DNA of 37,973 nucleotides. Origin: an uncultured Flavobacteriales bacterium. GTDB lineage: Bacteria; Bacteroidota; Bacteroidia; Flavobacteriales; Crocinitomicaceae. The DNA lies in contig CAMLRS010000025.1 in assembly GCA_946482515.1 (NCBI GenBank), positions 1 to 37,973 on the forward strand, written 5' to 3'. The notes under the pieces are model-generated. The model saw nothing but the letters and a program-made list of their open reading frames with translations, ran no database searches and was not told the DNA's origin. The number at the start of each line of letters is the position of its first letter. The first letter of the stretch is position 1. Positions 17,577 through 25,040 of the stretch are shown here, in pieces. A program made the position numbers and the translations under genes.

Positions 17577-18202
17577 GCAATTCCTATCAACGGTTATTGA
17601 CTTTATTCGAAAAAGACCTTCCCGGCGAACGGGCGCACCTGGCTATGTATCCGAAGCGGGCTGCCAGCAGCATTGCCCTGAAAGCAGCTGAAAATGTACG
17701 TATGTCGGCTGTGGCAATTGTGCTGTTCGAAACGGAAGAGAATGGCTTGCAGACGCTTGTCATCCGTCGGCAGGAATACGATGGCACACACAGCGGCCAG
17801 ATCAGTTTTCCGGGTGGTAAATGGGAACAAAGCGATCCTTCGTTACAATTCACGGCATTGCGCGAGTGCGAAGAAGAGATCGGCATTCCACCGGGTGAAT
17901 TGCAGCCTGTGGGCAAGCTGACCGATGTGTATGTTCCGGTGAGTTCGTTTCTGATCGAGCCGTATGTTTTTTACTGGGAAGAGCCGCACACGCATTTCCT
18001 GCATTCCGAACGCGAAGTGGCGTCCATTCATCGTTTGCCCATCAATCTGCTTACCGATGATCATATCGAGCTGATCGATGTTCCGCTTACTAACGGGCAA
18101 AAACTGCTGCAAACACCCCATTTCAATACCGGTGAAATCACCATCTGGGGCGCAACGGCACTCATGCTGAACGAGCTGCGGGAAGTGTTGCAGGATTACT
18201 GA
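17573..18202 (+). CDS. Nudix hydrolase, CoA pyrophosphatase (NudL-like)
   Basis: A 209-residue Nudix enzyme of the UPF0035/CoAse type, which cleaves CoA or its derivatives to phosphopantetheine and 3',5'-ADP. The family-specific stretch HSGQISFPGGK, with the preceding LVIRRQEY, leads into the Nudix helix TALRECEEEIGIPP; the REcEEEiG glutamates bind the metal. The first Nudix-box glutamate is not in its classical place, as is common in this subfamily. Length matches the group. It overlaps the lipoprotein gene by 4 nt and is followed by the palindrome at 18233-18254. Substrate is inferred from family only. Confidence 0.85.
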   Translation: MSNSYQRLLTLFEKDLPGERAHLAMYPKRAASSIALKAAENVRMSAVAIVLFETEENGLQTLVIRRQEYDGTHSGQISFPGGKWEQSDPSLQFTALRECEEEIGIPPGELQPVGKLTDVYVPVSSFLIEPYVFYWEEPHTHFLHSEREVASIHRLPINLLTDDHIELIDVPLTNGQKLLQTPHFNTGEITIWGATALMLNELREVLQDY

Positions 18203-18232
18203 AGAAAAATAGGATTTCAAGAATGAAAATGT

Positions 18233-18265
18233 AATAATGCAATATTGCATTATTGCATTATTGCT
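18233..18265. terminator. Palindromic terminator between convergent genes
   Basis: AATAATGCAATATTGCATTATT (18233-18254, described here as two 11-base halves) is a perfect palindrome, followed by GCATTATTGC and a T6 run. It sits between the convergent Nudix and DUF5723-like genes. The words ATTGCATT repeat in tandem. Confidence 0.5.
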
Positions 18266-18306
18266 TTTTTGCAGGATTGCTCTGAATTGAAACGATCCTG
18301 AAATCC

Positions 18307-19794
18307 TTAGAAGCGGAAGCGCGCAAATCCGAACGCCATTGAAACGCTGTGCCCATTCTTCGTGAAGAACGACAAGGCATCGCGGGAAGCGAATCCGAAT
18401 TCATAGCTGCCATCGCGGAGGATGAAGGTAATTCCGAGCGGAATGTTGTTCTTGTAAACGCCGCCACCAAAGTAGCCCACATTCAAAGCCAGCCATTTTA
18501 CCGGACTGAAATCACCACCGACAGAGATCACGGCATTTTGCAATGATCCCGGATTGTCTTTGTTGAACGGTGCTACCATGTCGAAGCCCAAACGTACTTG
18601 TTTGATCGGCTGGAACATCGCACCGATACGGAAGTCGGAAGCGTTAATCACTTTCACTTTTTCCGTTCCTACCAGTTGCAGGATCCCGCCGTCGCGCAGC
18701 ATCTGGTTAACGGTCTGCGTGATGTTCGCTTCATCGAGTCCATCGAGGGAGAAGTTGCCGAACAGCGTATCTTTTACATTGTAAACGTTCTTCGTATAAG
18801 TGACCGAGCCGATGTTGTTCACAGCAGCAGCGATGCGTAAGCGTTTGAACATGACAACGCTGGCGGCGAGATCGATTCCGTATCCGTTTCCGACAGCCGG
18901 TGGAATGCCGCCGCTGTGCTGGATCGCATTCGTGCCGCCGATATTCGCATAGTCGATGTTGAAAGCTGGTGTAACGGATGAAACGACCTGTAATCCGGCG
19001 TCGTTGGATTCGAAATCGAACATGGCCATGGATTGGATCAGACGTGCACCGATTCCTCCGTAAATAGCGAAAGTAGAATCGCTGCCGATGATCTTTCTTC
19101 CGTAACCGATGTTGTAGGAACGGTTCCAGACCATTTTGATGCGCGATCCATTCGTGATCTCACTGATGCGCAGCGGAACGTTGATTTTTCCCTGGATCAC
19201 GGCTGCTAGCGAGTCTTCCGACATGCCTTCGTGGTTGGCAACTGTTGTGGTATCTGTTCCGAAAACAACGGTCAGGGAGTCAAAATAGCTTGACAGTTTT
19301 CCGCGGAAAAGAATATCGGTCGTTTGTTTATTGAGCTGTGAGTACCATTGGTAGTTTTCACGGATGTTGAACGCGATACCGCCGAATTTCTCATTCTGGA
19401 AGGAAAATCCCGCCCAGTTGAAATCGAGGTACACGCCCACACCTTTTTCGGCATAGTCGGCCGCTGCATCCAACTGACGCTGGTAATCGATATCGTCCTC
19501 GCCTTTGCTTACAGCCTGCTGGTACAAGGTCTTTGTAAGTGCCTTTAGTTTGTCGGATGTTAACGACTCACTGTAAACGCCAAAATTGAATTCGGAAGCA
19601 CCTGTTGTGAAACGCTTGCCTTCGTAGCCGGTTCCCCAACCCAATCCTGAAACATTGATTCCCAGTGAGTGGTAGTCGGTTACAAAAGCAGTTGAAACGC
19701 CTTTTCCAACGGTAGGAAAAGCAATGCCCTGAGTCTGTGCCTGTGCACTGAGCAAAAAGAAAAATGTGGTGATCAGTAGTAAAGATTGTTTCAT
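18307..19794 (-). CDS. DUF5723-like envelope protein
   Basis: A 495-residue product from ATG 19794. Signal peptide MKQSLLLITTFFFLLSAQAQ is followed by GVSTAFVTDYHSLGINVSGLGWG, the N-terminal pattern I associate with DUF5723, a Bacteroidota family of secreted or outer-membrane proteins with a porin-like (FadL/PorV-like) arrangement. Many short beta-like stretches follow (VGVYLDFNWAGFSF, RIAAAVNNIGSVTYT, QVRLGFDMVAPFN) and it ends GFARFRF with a terminal phenylalanine, consistent with an outer-membrane barrel. Family naming is from memory; no function is assigned. A longer frame to 19899 adds 35 residues before the signal peptide and is rejected. It is separated from the metal operon by a terminator. 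Confidence 0.75.
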   Translation of the reverse strand: MKQSLLLITTFFFLLSAQAQTQGIAFPTVGKGVSTAFVTDYHSLGINVSGLGWGTGYEGKRFTTGASEFNFGVYSESLTSDKLKALTKTLYQQAVSKGEDDIDYQRQLDAAADYAEKGVGVYLDFNWAGFSFQNEKFGGIAFNIRENYQWYSQLNKQTTDILFRGKLSSYFDSLTVVFGTDTTTVANHEGMSEDSLAAVIQGKINVPLRISEITNGSRIKMVWNRSYNIGYGRKIIGSDSTFAIYGGIGARLIQSMAMFDFESNDAGLQVVSSVTPAFNIDYANIGGTNAIQHSGGIPPAVGNGYGIDLAASVVMFKRLRIAAAVNNIGSVTYTKNVYNVKDTLFGNFSLDGLDEANITQTVNQMLRDGGILQLVGTEKVKVINASDFRIGAMFQPIKQVRLGFDMVAPFNKDNPGSLQNAVISVGGDFSPVKWLALNVGYFGGGVYKNNIPLGITFILRDGSYEFGFASRDALSFFTKNGHSVSMAFGFARFRF

Positions 19795-19895
19795 AGCGTA
19801 GCGAATAAACGTCCTCAAAGAACGTAAAAAAAACGCAACCGGAAAAGCAGGTGTTGGTAAATAAAGAAGGGGAATTGTTAGTGGGGAGGGGGTAA

Positions 19896-19935
19896 ACAAA
19901 AAGAGGAGTTAATTCTAATGTAATCAACTCCTCTT
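19896..19935 (-). terminator. Terminator of the metal-uptake operon
   Basis: AAGAGGAGTT (19901-19910) pairs with AACTCCTCTT (19926-19935), a 10-bp stem with a partly pairing loop. Read leftward it is followed by TTTTGTTTA. It lies about 140 bp past the last permease stop at 20076. Confidence 0.7.
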
Positions 19936-20075
19936 TAAGCTAAACCATGCTAAAACTATAAAACCCAAACCACATCTATGAACATGTGTCTTGTGGTACA
20001 AAAGTACAACGCTTTTGGGTATTCGCAACTATTTTTCAGCTTTTTTCCGGAGAATGAATTGCTATTCTTGCATTC

Positions 20076-20957
20076 CTATTTGGATGCTTTCACGATTGTT
20101 TGTCGTTTACTAAATCGATTGATCAGCCAGCCTGCCGAAAAGAACAATCCGCAAACAGCCACTATGGTTGGGGCGATGGAAACGTTTAGCTTCATAGCTA
20201 CCATAAATCCAACGACGCATCCCAGTATTCCTATGCACGCAGATAAAATTAATACGTGGCGAATTTTATCGGAAAAGAGATAAGCGGTTGCCGCCGGAAG
20301 CACAAGCATGCCTACGACCATGATCGCTCCGACGCTTTCGAAGCTGAAAACGGCGTGCAGGCTCACAAGTGCCATCATGACCAATTGCCAGATTGGTATT
20401 TTTAGTCCCAGCAGCTGACCAAAGTCGGGGTTGAAGGACCAGATCATCAGCGGGCGGAAAGCGAGCACAACGACCAGCAACACGATGAGGTTGATGGGAA
20501 TGAGCCGTATCATGGCGCCCGTCCCGATGAAATAATCGCCGATCATTCGCTGATCGAGGAAGGTCATTTCGAGGTCGCCGTACAACACACAATCCTGATC
20601 GAGATCGGTATTGTTTCCAGCGAAAAACGCGATCAGCAATACGCCTACGGCAAAGAGAAAGGTGAACGCCGTTCCGATCGCGGCATCCTGTTGAATGCGG
20701 AAACGCCTGTTCAGGAATTCGATGAAAATGGTGGTGAGGACGCCCATGATGGCGGCTCCGGTGAGCATTGGGAAAGAGTCGCGGCTGTCGGTTAATAAAT
20801 AAGCTACCACAATTCCGGGCAATACGGCATGGGAAATGGCATCGCCGACCATCACCATGCGCTTCATGAGCAGAAAAACGCCCAGTAACGAAGCGGGAAC
20901 GGCCACAAGCATTGCTGTGACGAGAATGAACCAGTTATCGGTGAACCAGCTGATCAT
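20076..20957 (-). CDS. Metal ABC importer permease (TroD/MntB/ZnuB family), second subunit
   Basis: A 293-residue inner-membrane permease of the ABC-3 family for Mn, Zn or Fe. It opens with the family segment LLGVFLLMKRMVMVGDAISHAVLPGIVVAYLL and has about eight hydrophobic segments, with SVGAIMVVGMLVLPAATAYL in the conserved C-terminal half. The start overlaps the first permease stop by 4 nt, and the two permeases probably form a heterodimer. It is the last gene of a five-gene operon under the DtxR-type regulator. Confidence 0.92.
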   Translation of the reverse strand: MISWFTDNWFILVTAMLVAVPASLLGVFLLMKRMVMVGDAISHAVLPGIVVAYLLTDSRDSFPMLTGAAIMGVLTTIFIEFLNRRFRIQQDAAIGTAFTFLFAVGVLLIAFFAGNNTDLDQDCVLYGDLEMTFLDQRMIGDYFIGTGAMIRLIPINLIVLLVVVLAFRPLMIWSFNPDFGQLLGLKIPIWQLVMMALVSLHAVFSFESVGAIMVVGMLVLPAATAYLFSDKIRHVLILSACIGILGCVVGFMVAMKLNVSIAPTIVAVCGLFFSAGWLINRFSKRQTIVKASK

Positions 20958-21838
20958 GACGGCGGATTTTCAGGTGAAACAGCTCGTGTTGAACGCTCGC
21001 GGCTCCAGCGAATGATGAAAGCGATGATCGTAATGGTGAACAAAGCTACAATTACCCACGGACCGGTTGGCATATTGGCACCCAGCGTAGAACCATAAGC
21101 GCCACCGAGGGCTCCGAGCATACCGAATAAGCCGGTAAGCACGAGCAAAGGAATGATGCGATAGGTAAGCATACGCGCGCTCACGACGGGAATGATCAGC
21201 AAGGCCGACATCAATACGACGCCAACGGCCTGTATACCCATGGTAATGGCCAGGATGGAAGCCGTTGAGATCAGCAAATCGTTCCAGCGGATGGAAAAGC
21301 CGCGCAGCTGCATGTATTCGGGATTGAAGGCGACGAAGTAGAATGCCCGGAATTTGAAGAACAGCAACACGAACAATACTAAGTCGATGATGGCAAAGAG
21401 CAGGATGTCGTCGTTGGAAATGGCGGCGATTTTGCCAAAAAGAAAGTCGCTCAATCCCGATTGGGAATCTTTTCCATTGCCCTGAATCCAGGAAATCAGC
21501 ACCAAACCAATCGAAAAGAAAACACTTAGCACCGAAGCGATAACGGTATCGGATTTCAGCTTGGTGGTGCGGGAAAGTCCGTCCATGAATTGCGTGGCCA
21601 GCCAGCCGGCGATCAGCGCTCCGATCATCAGGATCCAGGTGCTTTTTGTTTCGGTAAACAGGTAGGCGAGGGCAACACCGGGCAAAATGGCGTGTGAAAT
21701 AGCATCACCGACCAATGATTTTTTTCGCAGAAAGGAAAATACGCCTACAACGGAAGCGGTGAGTCCGATCAGCAGTGTGCCTGCCAGCATGCGTTGGATG
21801 GTCGGATCGCTGAGTGATATGGACAATTGGAAGCTCAT
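20954..21838 (-). CDS. Metal ABC importer permease (TroC/MntB/ZnuB family), first subunit
   Basis: A 294-residue ABC-3 family permease. VVGVFSFLRKKSLVGDAISHAILPGVALAYLF is the family N-terminal segment and AVGVVLMSALLIIPVVSARML the conserved C-terminal one. It is clearly related to, but diverged from, the next gene, as in transporters with two different permease subunits. Both ends overlap neighbours by exactly 4 nt. Hydrophobicity is high throughout with a short charged tail (WSRERSTRAVSPENPPS). Confidence 0.92.
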   Translation of the reverse strand: MSFQLSISLSDPTIQRMLAGTLLIGLTASVVGVFSFLRKKSLVGDAISHAILPGVALAYLFTETKSTWILMIGALIAGWLATQFMDGLSRTTKLKSDTVIASVLSVFFSIGLVLISWIQGNGKDSQSGLSDFLFGKIAAISNDDILLFAIIDLVLFVLLFFKFRAFYFVAFNPEYMQLRGFSIRWNDLLISTASILAITMGIQAVGVVLMSALLIIPVVSARMLTYRIIPLLVLTGLFGMLGALGGAYGSTLGANMPTGPWVIVALFTITIIAFIIRWSRERSTRAVSPENPPS

Positions 21839-22575
21839 TCCCCGGCTTGTTTGAAAAAGAGTGATGTTCCGTAGGCTTTCGCCAATACTTCCGGCTGCAA
21901 AACTTCATTCACCGGGCCGGCATGCACTAAGCGATTGTTCAACAGCAGTACATAATCGAACCATTCGGCCACTGTCGACAGGTCGTGGTGAACGATCACG
22001 ATGGTTTTTCCGGCATCTCGCAAAGCTTTGAGAACGTTCAGAATAGCTTCCTGTGAAGCCATATCGACGCCCACGAACGGTTCGTCCATTAAGATGACGG
22101 AAGCTTGCTGGGCCAAGGCCCGGGCAAGGAAAACGCGTTGTTGCTGTCCGCCGGAAAGCTGTCCGATCTGGCGGTGACGGAATTCTTCCAGCTTCACTTG
22201 TTTCAATGCATCGTCGATCAGAGCTTTGTCTGTTGCAGAAAGCTTTTGCCACCACTTTTTCGGATTGAGGCGCCCCATGGAAACGATGTCGTAAACGGAA
22301 GCCGGAAAATCCCAGTCAACGGACTCGCGCTGCGGCACGTAAGCAATTTCATCGCGGATTTCTTTCAGCGGTTTTCCGAGGAATGTTACGGTTCCCTGCT
22401 GCGCCGGAATCAATCCGAGAATGGCTTTCAGGAATGTTGTTTTCCCCGATCCGTTCGGTCCGATGATACCTGTGATTTCCCCACAGGGAATGGTTGCCGA
22501 AAGCGTTTCGAGCACGACCTGCGTGTGGTAAGCCACCTGCAGGTTCTGAACAGCTATGCAAGTTGTTTTCATCAT
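21835..22575 (-). CDS. Metal ABC importer ATP-binding protein
   Basis: A 246-residue ATPase of the Mn/Zn/Fe (MntB/ZnuC/TroB) class. Walker A GPNGSGKTT, the Q-loop in AYVPQRESVDWDFPAS (the VDWDFP wording is typical of the Mn/Zn class), signature LSGGQQQRVFLARAL, Walker B VILMDEPFVGVD and the H-loop IVHHDLS are all intact. Two successive ATGs occur (22575 and 22572); the first gives the ATGA overlap with the receptor gene. It pairs with the two permeases encoded next. Confidence 0.94.
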   Translation of the reverse strand: MMKTTCIAVQNLQVAYHTQVVLETLSATIPCGEITGIIGPNGSGKTTFLKAILGLIPAQQGTVTFLGKPLKEIRDEIAYVPQRESVDWDFPASVYDIVSMGRLNPKKWWQKLSATDKALIDDALKQVKLEEFRHRQIGQLSGGQQQRVFLARALAQQASVILMDEPFVGVDMASQEAILNVLKALRDAGKTIVIVHHDLSTVAEWFDYVLLLNNRLVHAGPVNEVLQPEVLAKAYGTSLFFKQAGE

Positions 22576-23483
22576 TTTAATCCCTGTACAATGGTGGTTA
22601 CATTATGGCGCAGCATCCCGATGTAGGTGCCGCCGGTGCTCGTCGGATCGCCCAGCGCATCGGAGTAAAGTGTTCCTCCGATCCGGACGCGCTGGCCTTT
22701 TCGCGAGCACGATTCGATAACGGTACGAATGGCTTTCGGACTAACGGAATGCTCCACGAACAAGGCTTTGACTTTATTTTCCGTAATAAAAGACACCAGG
22801 TCGATCACGTCGCGGACGCCTGGTTCCTGCGTGGTGGAAATGCCTTGCAATGCTTTCACGTTCACATCGAACGAGCGCCCGAAATAATGGAAGGCATCGT
22901 GAGAAGTGATCAGCACACGTTGCTCAGCCGGGATGGTAGCAAGCTGCAATTTCAGCTCTAGCTGCAGCATCGTAACGGTTGTTTTGAAGCGCTCGAAGTT
23001 GGCTTTAAAAGCGGTCGCGTGTTTCGGGTATTTTTTACACAGCTGTTCTACCACGCCTTCGAGTCCTTGCAGCCAGATTTTCGTGTCGAACCAGATATGC
23101 GGGTCGAATGTTCCGGCTGACGGATCGGCGAGAATCAGCTCATTTTTCGGAATGGAGCCTGAAACAGCGAGCACGGTTTTGCGTTTGCCCAGCTGTTCGA
23201 ACAGCTCGACCATTTTCCCTTCGAGGTGCAAGCCGTTGTAAACAACCACTGTGGCGTTGTTCAGCAAAGCAATATCGGATGGCCGTGGGTTGTATGCATG
23301 CGGATCGATTCCGGGCCCCATGAGCGATGTCACTTCGATGGAATCACCAACGATCTGTTGAATACAATCGCGGATGATGGAGGTGGAACAAACGATTTTC
23401 GGCGTATGCGATTCGGTTTCCGTTTTGACCCGGCATCCTGCCAGACCGGCCATCATCAGCAACAACAGCAGTCCGTATTTCAT
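22572..23483 (-). CDS. Metal-binding receptor lipoprotein, TroA/ZnuA family
   Basis: A 303-residue cluster A-I solute-binding protein. MKYGLLLLLMMAGLAGC is a lipoprotein signal (Cys17). Metal ligands expected for the family are visible: His in GPGIDPHAYNPRP, His in TFDPHIWFD, and the HDAFHYFG segment, plus an acidic residue late in GGTLYSDALGDPTS. There is no His-rich loop of the kind seen in many ZnuA proteins, which tilts the guess towards Mn or Fe rather than dedicated Zn uptake. It lies between regulator and ATPase with 4-nt overlaps at both ends. Metal identity stays unproven. Confidence 0.9.
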   Translation of the reverse strand: MKYGLLLLLMMAGLAGCRVKTETESHTPKIVCSTSIIRDCIQQIVGDSIEVTSLMGPGIDPHAYNPRPSDIALLNNATVVVYNGLHLEGKMVELFEQLGKRKTVLAVSGSIPKNELILADPSAGTFDPHIWFDTKIWLQGLEGVVEQLCKKYPKHATAFKANFERFKTTVTMLQLELKLQLATIPAEQRVLITSHDAFHYFGRSFDVNVKALQGISTTQEPGVRDVIDLVSFITENKVKALFVEHSVSPKAIRTVIESCSRKGQRVRIGGTLYSDALGDPTSTGGTYIGMLRHNVTTIVQGLK

Positions 23484-24160
23484 GAGAGCGGCTGTATAAA
23501 GATTTTAGCAGCCAGCAAGTGCGAAAATTGCGTGGTGCGCCCGTCGATGATTACCACGAGCGAGCCGTCGAAGGAAAGCTTGTCGGCGATTTCGATAGCA
23601 GAGCCCAATTTAAGCTCGATTCGGTTGAGGTATTGCAAAAATTCCGGTGAACCGTCTTCAACGCCCATGACGATGCCTTTGGTGCCGATTTCGCAGGAAG
23701 AAAGCGAGCTGCGCGCCGGGATGTTCTCAAATTGTCCTTCCCGGTTCGGAATCGGATCGCCGTGCGGATCGACTTTTGGGAAGCCGAGGAATTCTTCCAG
23801 TCGATTGATGAGCTGCGAAGACTGAATATGTTCGAGCTGTTCGGCAATTTCGTGTACTTCGTCCCAGCCGAATTGCAGCTTATCTACCAGGAAAACTTCC
23901 CACAAACGGTGTTTCCGAACGATGGAAATGGCCACATTTCGCCCCGTTTCGGTGAGATTACAACCCTGGTATTTGGTGTAAGTCAGCAATTGCTTTTCCG
24001 CCAGCTTTTTGAGCATATCGGTAACGGAAGATGCCTTGGTCGACATGCGTTCCGCCAAAAGATTGGTAGAAATGGCTTCGTCGGAAGACCCGGAAAGGGC
24101 GAAGATCGCCTTGATGTAATTTTCCTCACTTTGTGTCAGATGGTACAGGGACCGCGGCAT
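23480..24160 (-). CDS. DtxR/MntR-family metal-dependent repressor
   Basis: A 226-residue metalloregulator, first in the operon it probably controls. An N-terminal winged helix (TNLLAERMSTKASSVTDMLKKL, residues 32-53) is followed by the dimerisation and metal-binding domain (KHRLWEVFLVDKL, then VHEIAEQLEH) and a C-terminal FeoA/SH3-like domain near 155-226. At the position of DtxR Cys102 it has Glu107, as in manganese-sensing MntR, but the MntR Asp8 position is Asn14, so the ligand set is mixed. ATG 24160 is chosen because the longer frame from a TTG at 24223 contains the -7 box and operator. Autoregulation is inferred from the operator at 24194-24209. Confidence 0.9.
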   Translation of the reverse strand: MPRSLYHLTQSEENYIKAIFALSGSSDEAISTNLLAERMSTKASSVTDMLKKLAEKQLLTYTKYQGCNLTETGRNVAISIVRKHRLWEVFLVDKLQFGWDEVHEIAEQLEHIQSSQLINRLEEFLGFPKVDPHGDPIPNREGQFENIPARSSLSSCEIGTKGIVMGVEDGSPEFLQYLNRIELKLGSAIEIADKLSFDGSLVVIIDGRTTQFSHLLAAKIFIQPLS

Positions 24161-24177
24161 ATGTTCTAATTTCAGGT

Positions 24178-24185
24178 CAAATATA
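24178..24185 (-). promoter_or_regulatory. -7 promoter element of the metal operon
   Basis: TATATTTG on the minus strand, 17 bp before ATG 24160. The region where the -33 box belongs overlaps the inverted-repeat operator, so a bound repressor would block polymerase. Confidence 0.65.
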
Positions 24186-24193
24186 AAACAATT

Positions 24194-24209
24194 TTTAGAC
24201 AAGTCTAAA
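24194..24209. promoter_or_regulatory. Probable operator for the DtxR-family repressor
   Basis: TTTAGACAAGTCTAAA has perfect 7-bp arms TTTAGAC/GTCTAAA with a 2-bp centre. It covers the -33 zone of the operon promoter, just upstream of the regulator gene. The dyad size suits a DtxR/MntR dimer. Confidence 0.75.
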
Positions 24210-24254
24210 TTTATTAAAATCAAGTATCAACTGACAAAACTATCAGGGTTGCTG

Positions 24255-24392
24255 TTTCCCACGAATACACGAATGAATGACCAGATTGAATGAAAGCGAA
24301 TTGCACCAGCTGTCAGCACGCTGACAGCCCTATTCGTGTTCATTCGTCTTAATGGTAAAATACACATACAAATTCGTGTATTCGTGGGGAAA
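24255..24392. repeat. Nested inverted-repeat element
   Basis: The outer arms are TTTCCCACGAATACACGAAT (24255-24274) and its near-complement at 24372-24392, differing by one inserted G. Inside is a perfect 9-bp hairpin GCTGTCAGC/GCTGACAGC (24309-24328) with a 2-nt loop, and internal words CACGAATGAATGA and TTCATTCGT that are also complementary. No ORF lies inside. Confidence 0.75.
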
Positions 24393-24503
24393 AAATATTC
24401 AGCTAGAAGCTAAAGTTGACCCATAATAAATGACGAAGATACTTCCTTGATAATTCTATAATTGCCGCATTCATAATTTATTAAAAGACCTCGTGGGCGA
24501 GTC

Positions 24504-24533
24504 TTGCGGATCGGGATTAAATCGCTAATTTTG
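24504..24533 (+). promoter_or_regulatory. ndk promoter
   Basis: TTG (24504-24506), a 19-bp spacer and TAATTTTG (24526-24533): an exact Bacteroidota promoter. The leader would be about 20-25 nt to ATG 24561. Confidence 0.75.
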
Positions 24534-24560
24534 CGGCGAATTAAATCAAATAAGAGTACA

Positions 24561-24980
24561 ATGTCAGGTAACAGAACTTTCACCATGTTGAAGCCGGATG
24601 CGATCGAAAATGGTCACACAGGCAAAATTATTGATATGATCATCCAGGCGGGTTTCCAGATCAAAGCGATGAAATACACGCGCTTGTCTGAAGACCAGGC
24701 GAAAAAATTCTACGAAGTACACGCTGAGCGCCCGTTCTATGGTGAATTGGTTGAGTACATGACATCCGGACCGATCGTTGCTGCGATCCTCGAGAAGGAC
24801 AACGCAGTAGAAGATTTCCGCAAGCTGATCGGTGCTACTGATCCTGCTGAAGCTGCTGAAGGAACGATCCGTAAGTACTACGCAGAGTCTAAAGGTCGTA
24901 ACGCTGTTCACGGATCTGATTCCGATGAGAACGCTGCGATCGAAGGGAAATTCCACTTCAACGATTCAGAGGTTTTCTAA
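24561..24980 (+). CDS. ndk: Nucleoside diphosphate kinase
   Basis: Ndk transfers the gamma-phosphate between nucleoside triphosphates and diphosphates through a phosphohistidine. The 139 residues are the family's usual size. [13 protein letters not shown] at the N-terminus is the conserved opening, [16 protein letters not shown] the mid motif, and [12 protein letters not shown] contains the active-site His117. The ATG at 24561 fits both the promoter spacing and the family N-terminus; the longer frame from 24504 includes the promoter and is rejected. It stands alone, with a terminator at 24998-25038. Confidence 0.97.
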   Translation: MSGNRTFTMLKPDAIENGHTGKIIDMIIQAGFQIKAMKYTRLSEDQAKKFYEVHAERPFYGELVEYMTSGPIVAAILEKDNAVEDFRKLIGATDPAEAAEGTIRKYYAESKGRNAVHGSDSDENAAIEGKFHFNDSEVF

Positions 24981-24997
24981 GAAAACAACAGTATATG

Positions 24998-25038
24998 AAA
25001 AGCCCCGGTCCCGATAGCTATCGGGATCGGGGCTTTTT
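24998..25038. terminator. Bidirectional terminator between ndk and the LRR gene
   Basis: AAAAGCCCCG (24998-25007) pairs with CGGGGCTTTT near 25028-25037, and the centre CCCGATAGCTATCGGG is itself a perfect palindrome, giving a nearly continuous 40-bp dyad with A and T runs at the ends. It serves ndk rightward and the gene ending at 25041 leftward. Confidence 0.9.
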
Positions 25039-25040
25039 AG

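Larger units (their letters stand above)
24161..24560. other. Divergent regulatory region between the metal operon and ndk
   Basis: This 400-bp gap has no gene. From left to right it holds the metal-operon -7 box and operator, a 138-bp nested inverted repeat (24255-24392), about 110 bp of A/T-rich sequence without visible signal, and the ndk promoter. Confidence 0.7.

Noticed and set aside
18233..18265. CRISPR-like tandem repeat (ATTGCATT units)
   Set aside because: Only about three 8-base units without spacers; better explained as a terminator dyad.
24178..24223. Extended N-terminus of the DtxR-family regulator from TTG 24223
   Set aside because: The extension would translate across the -7 box and the operator, and the family N-terminus begins near MPRSLYHLTQSEENY.
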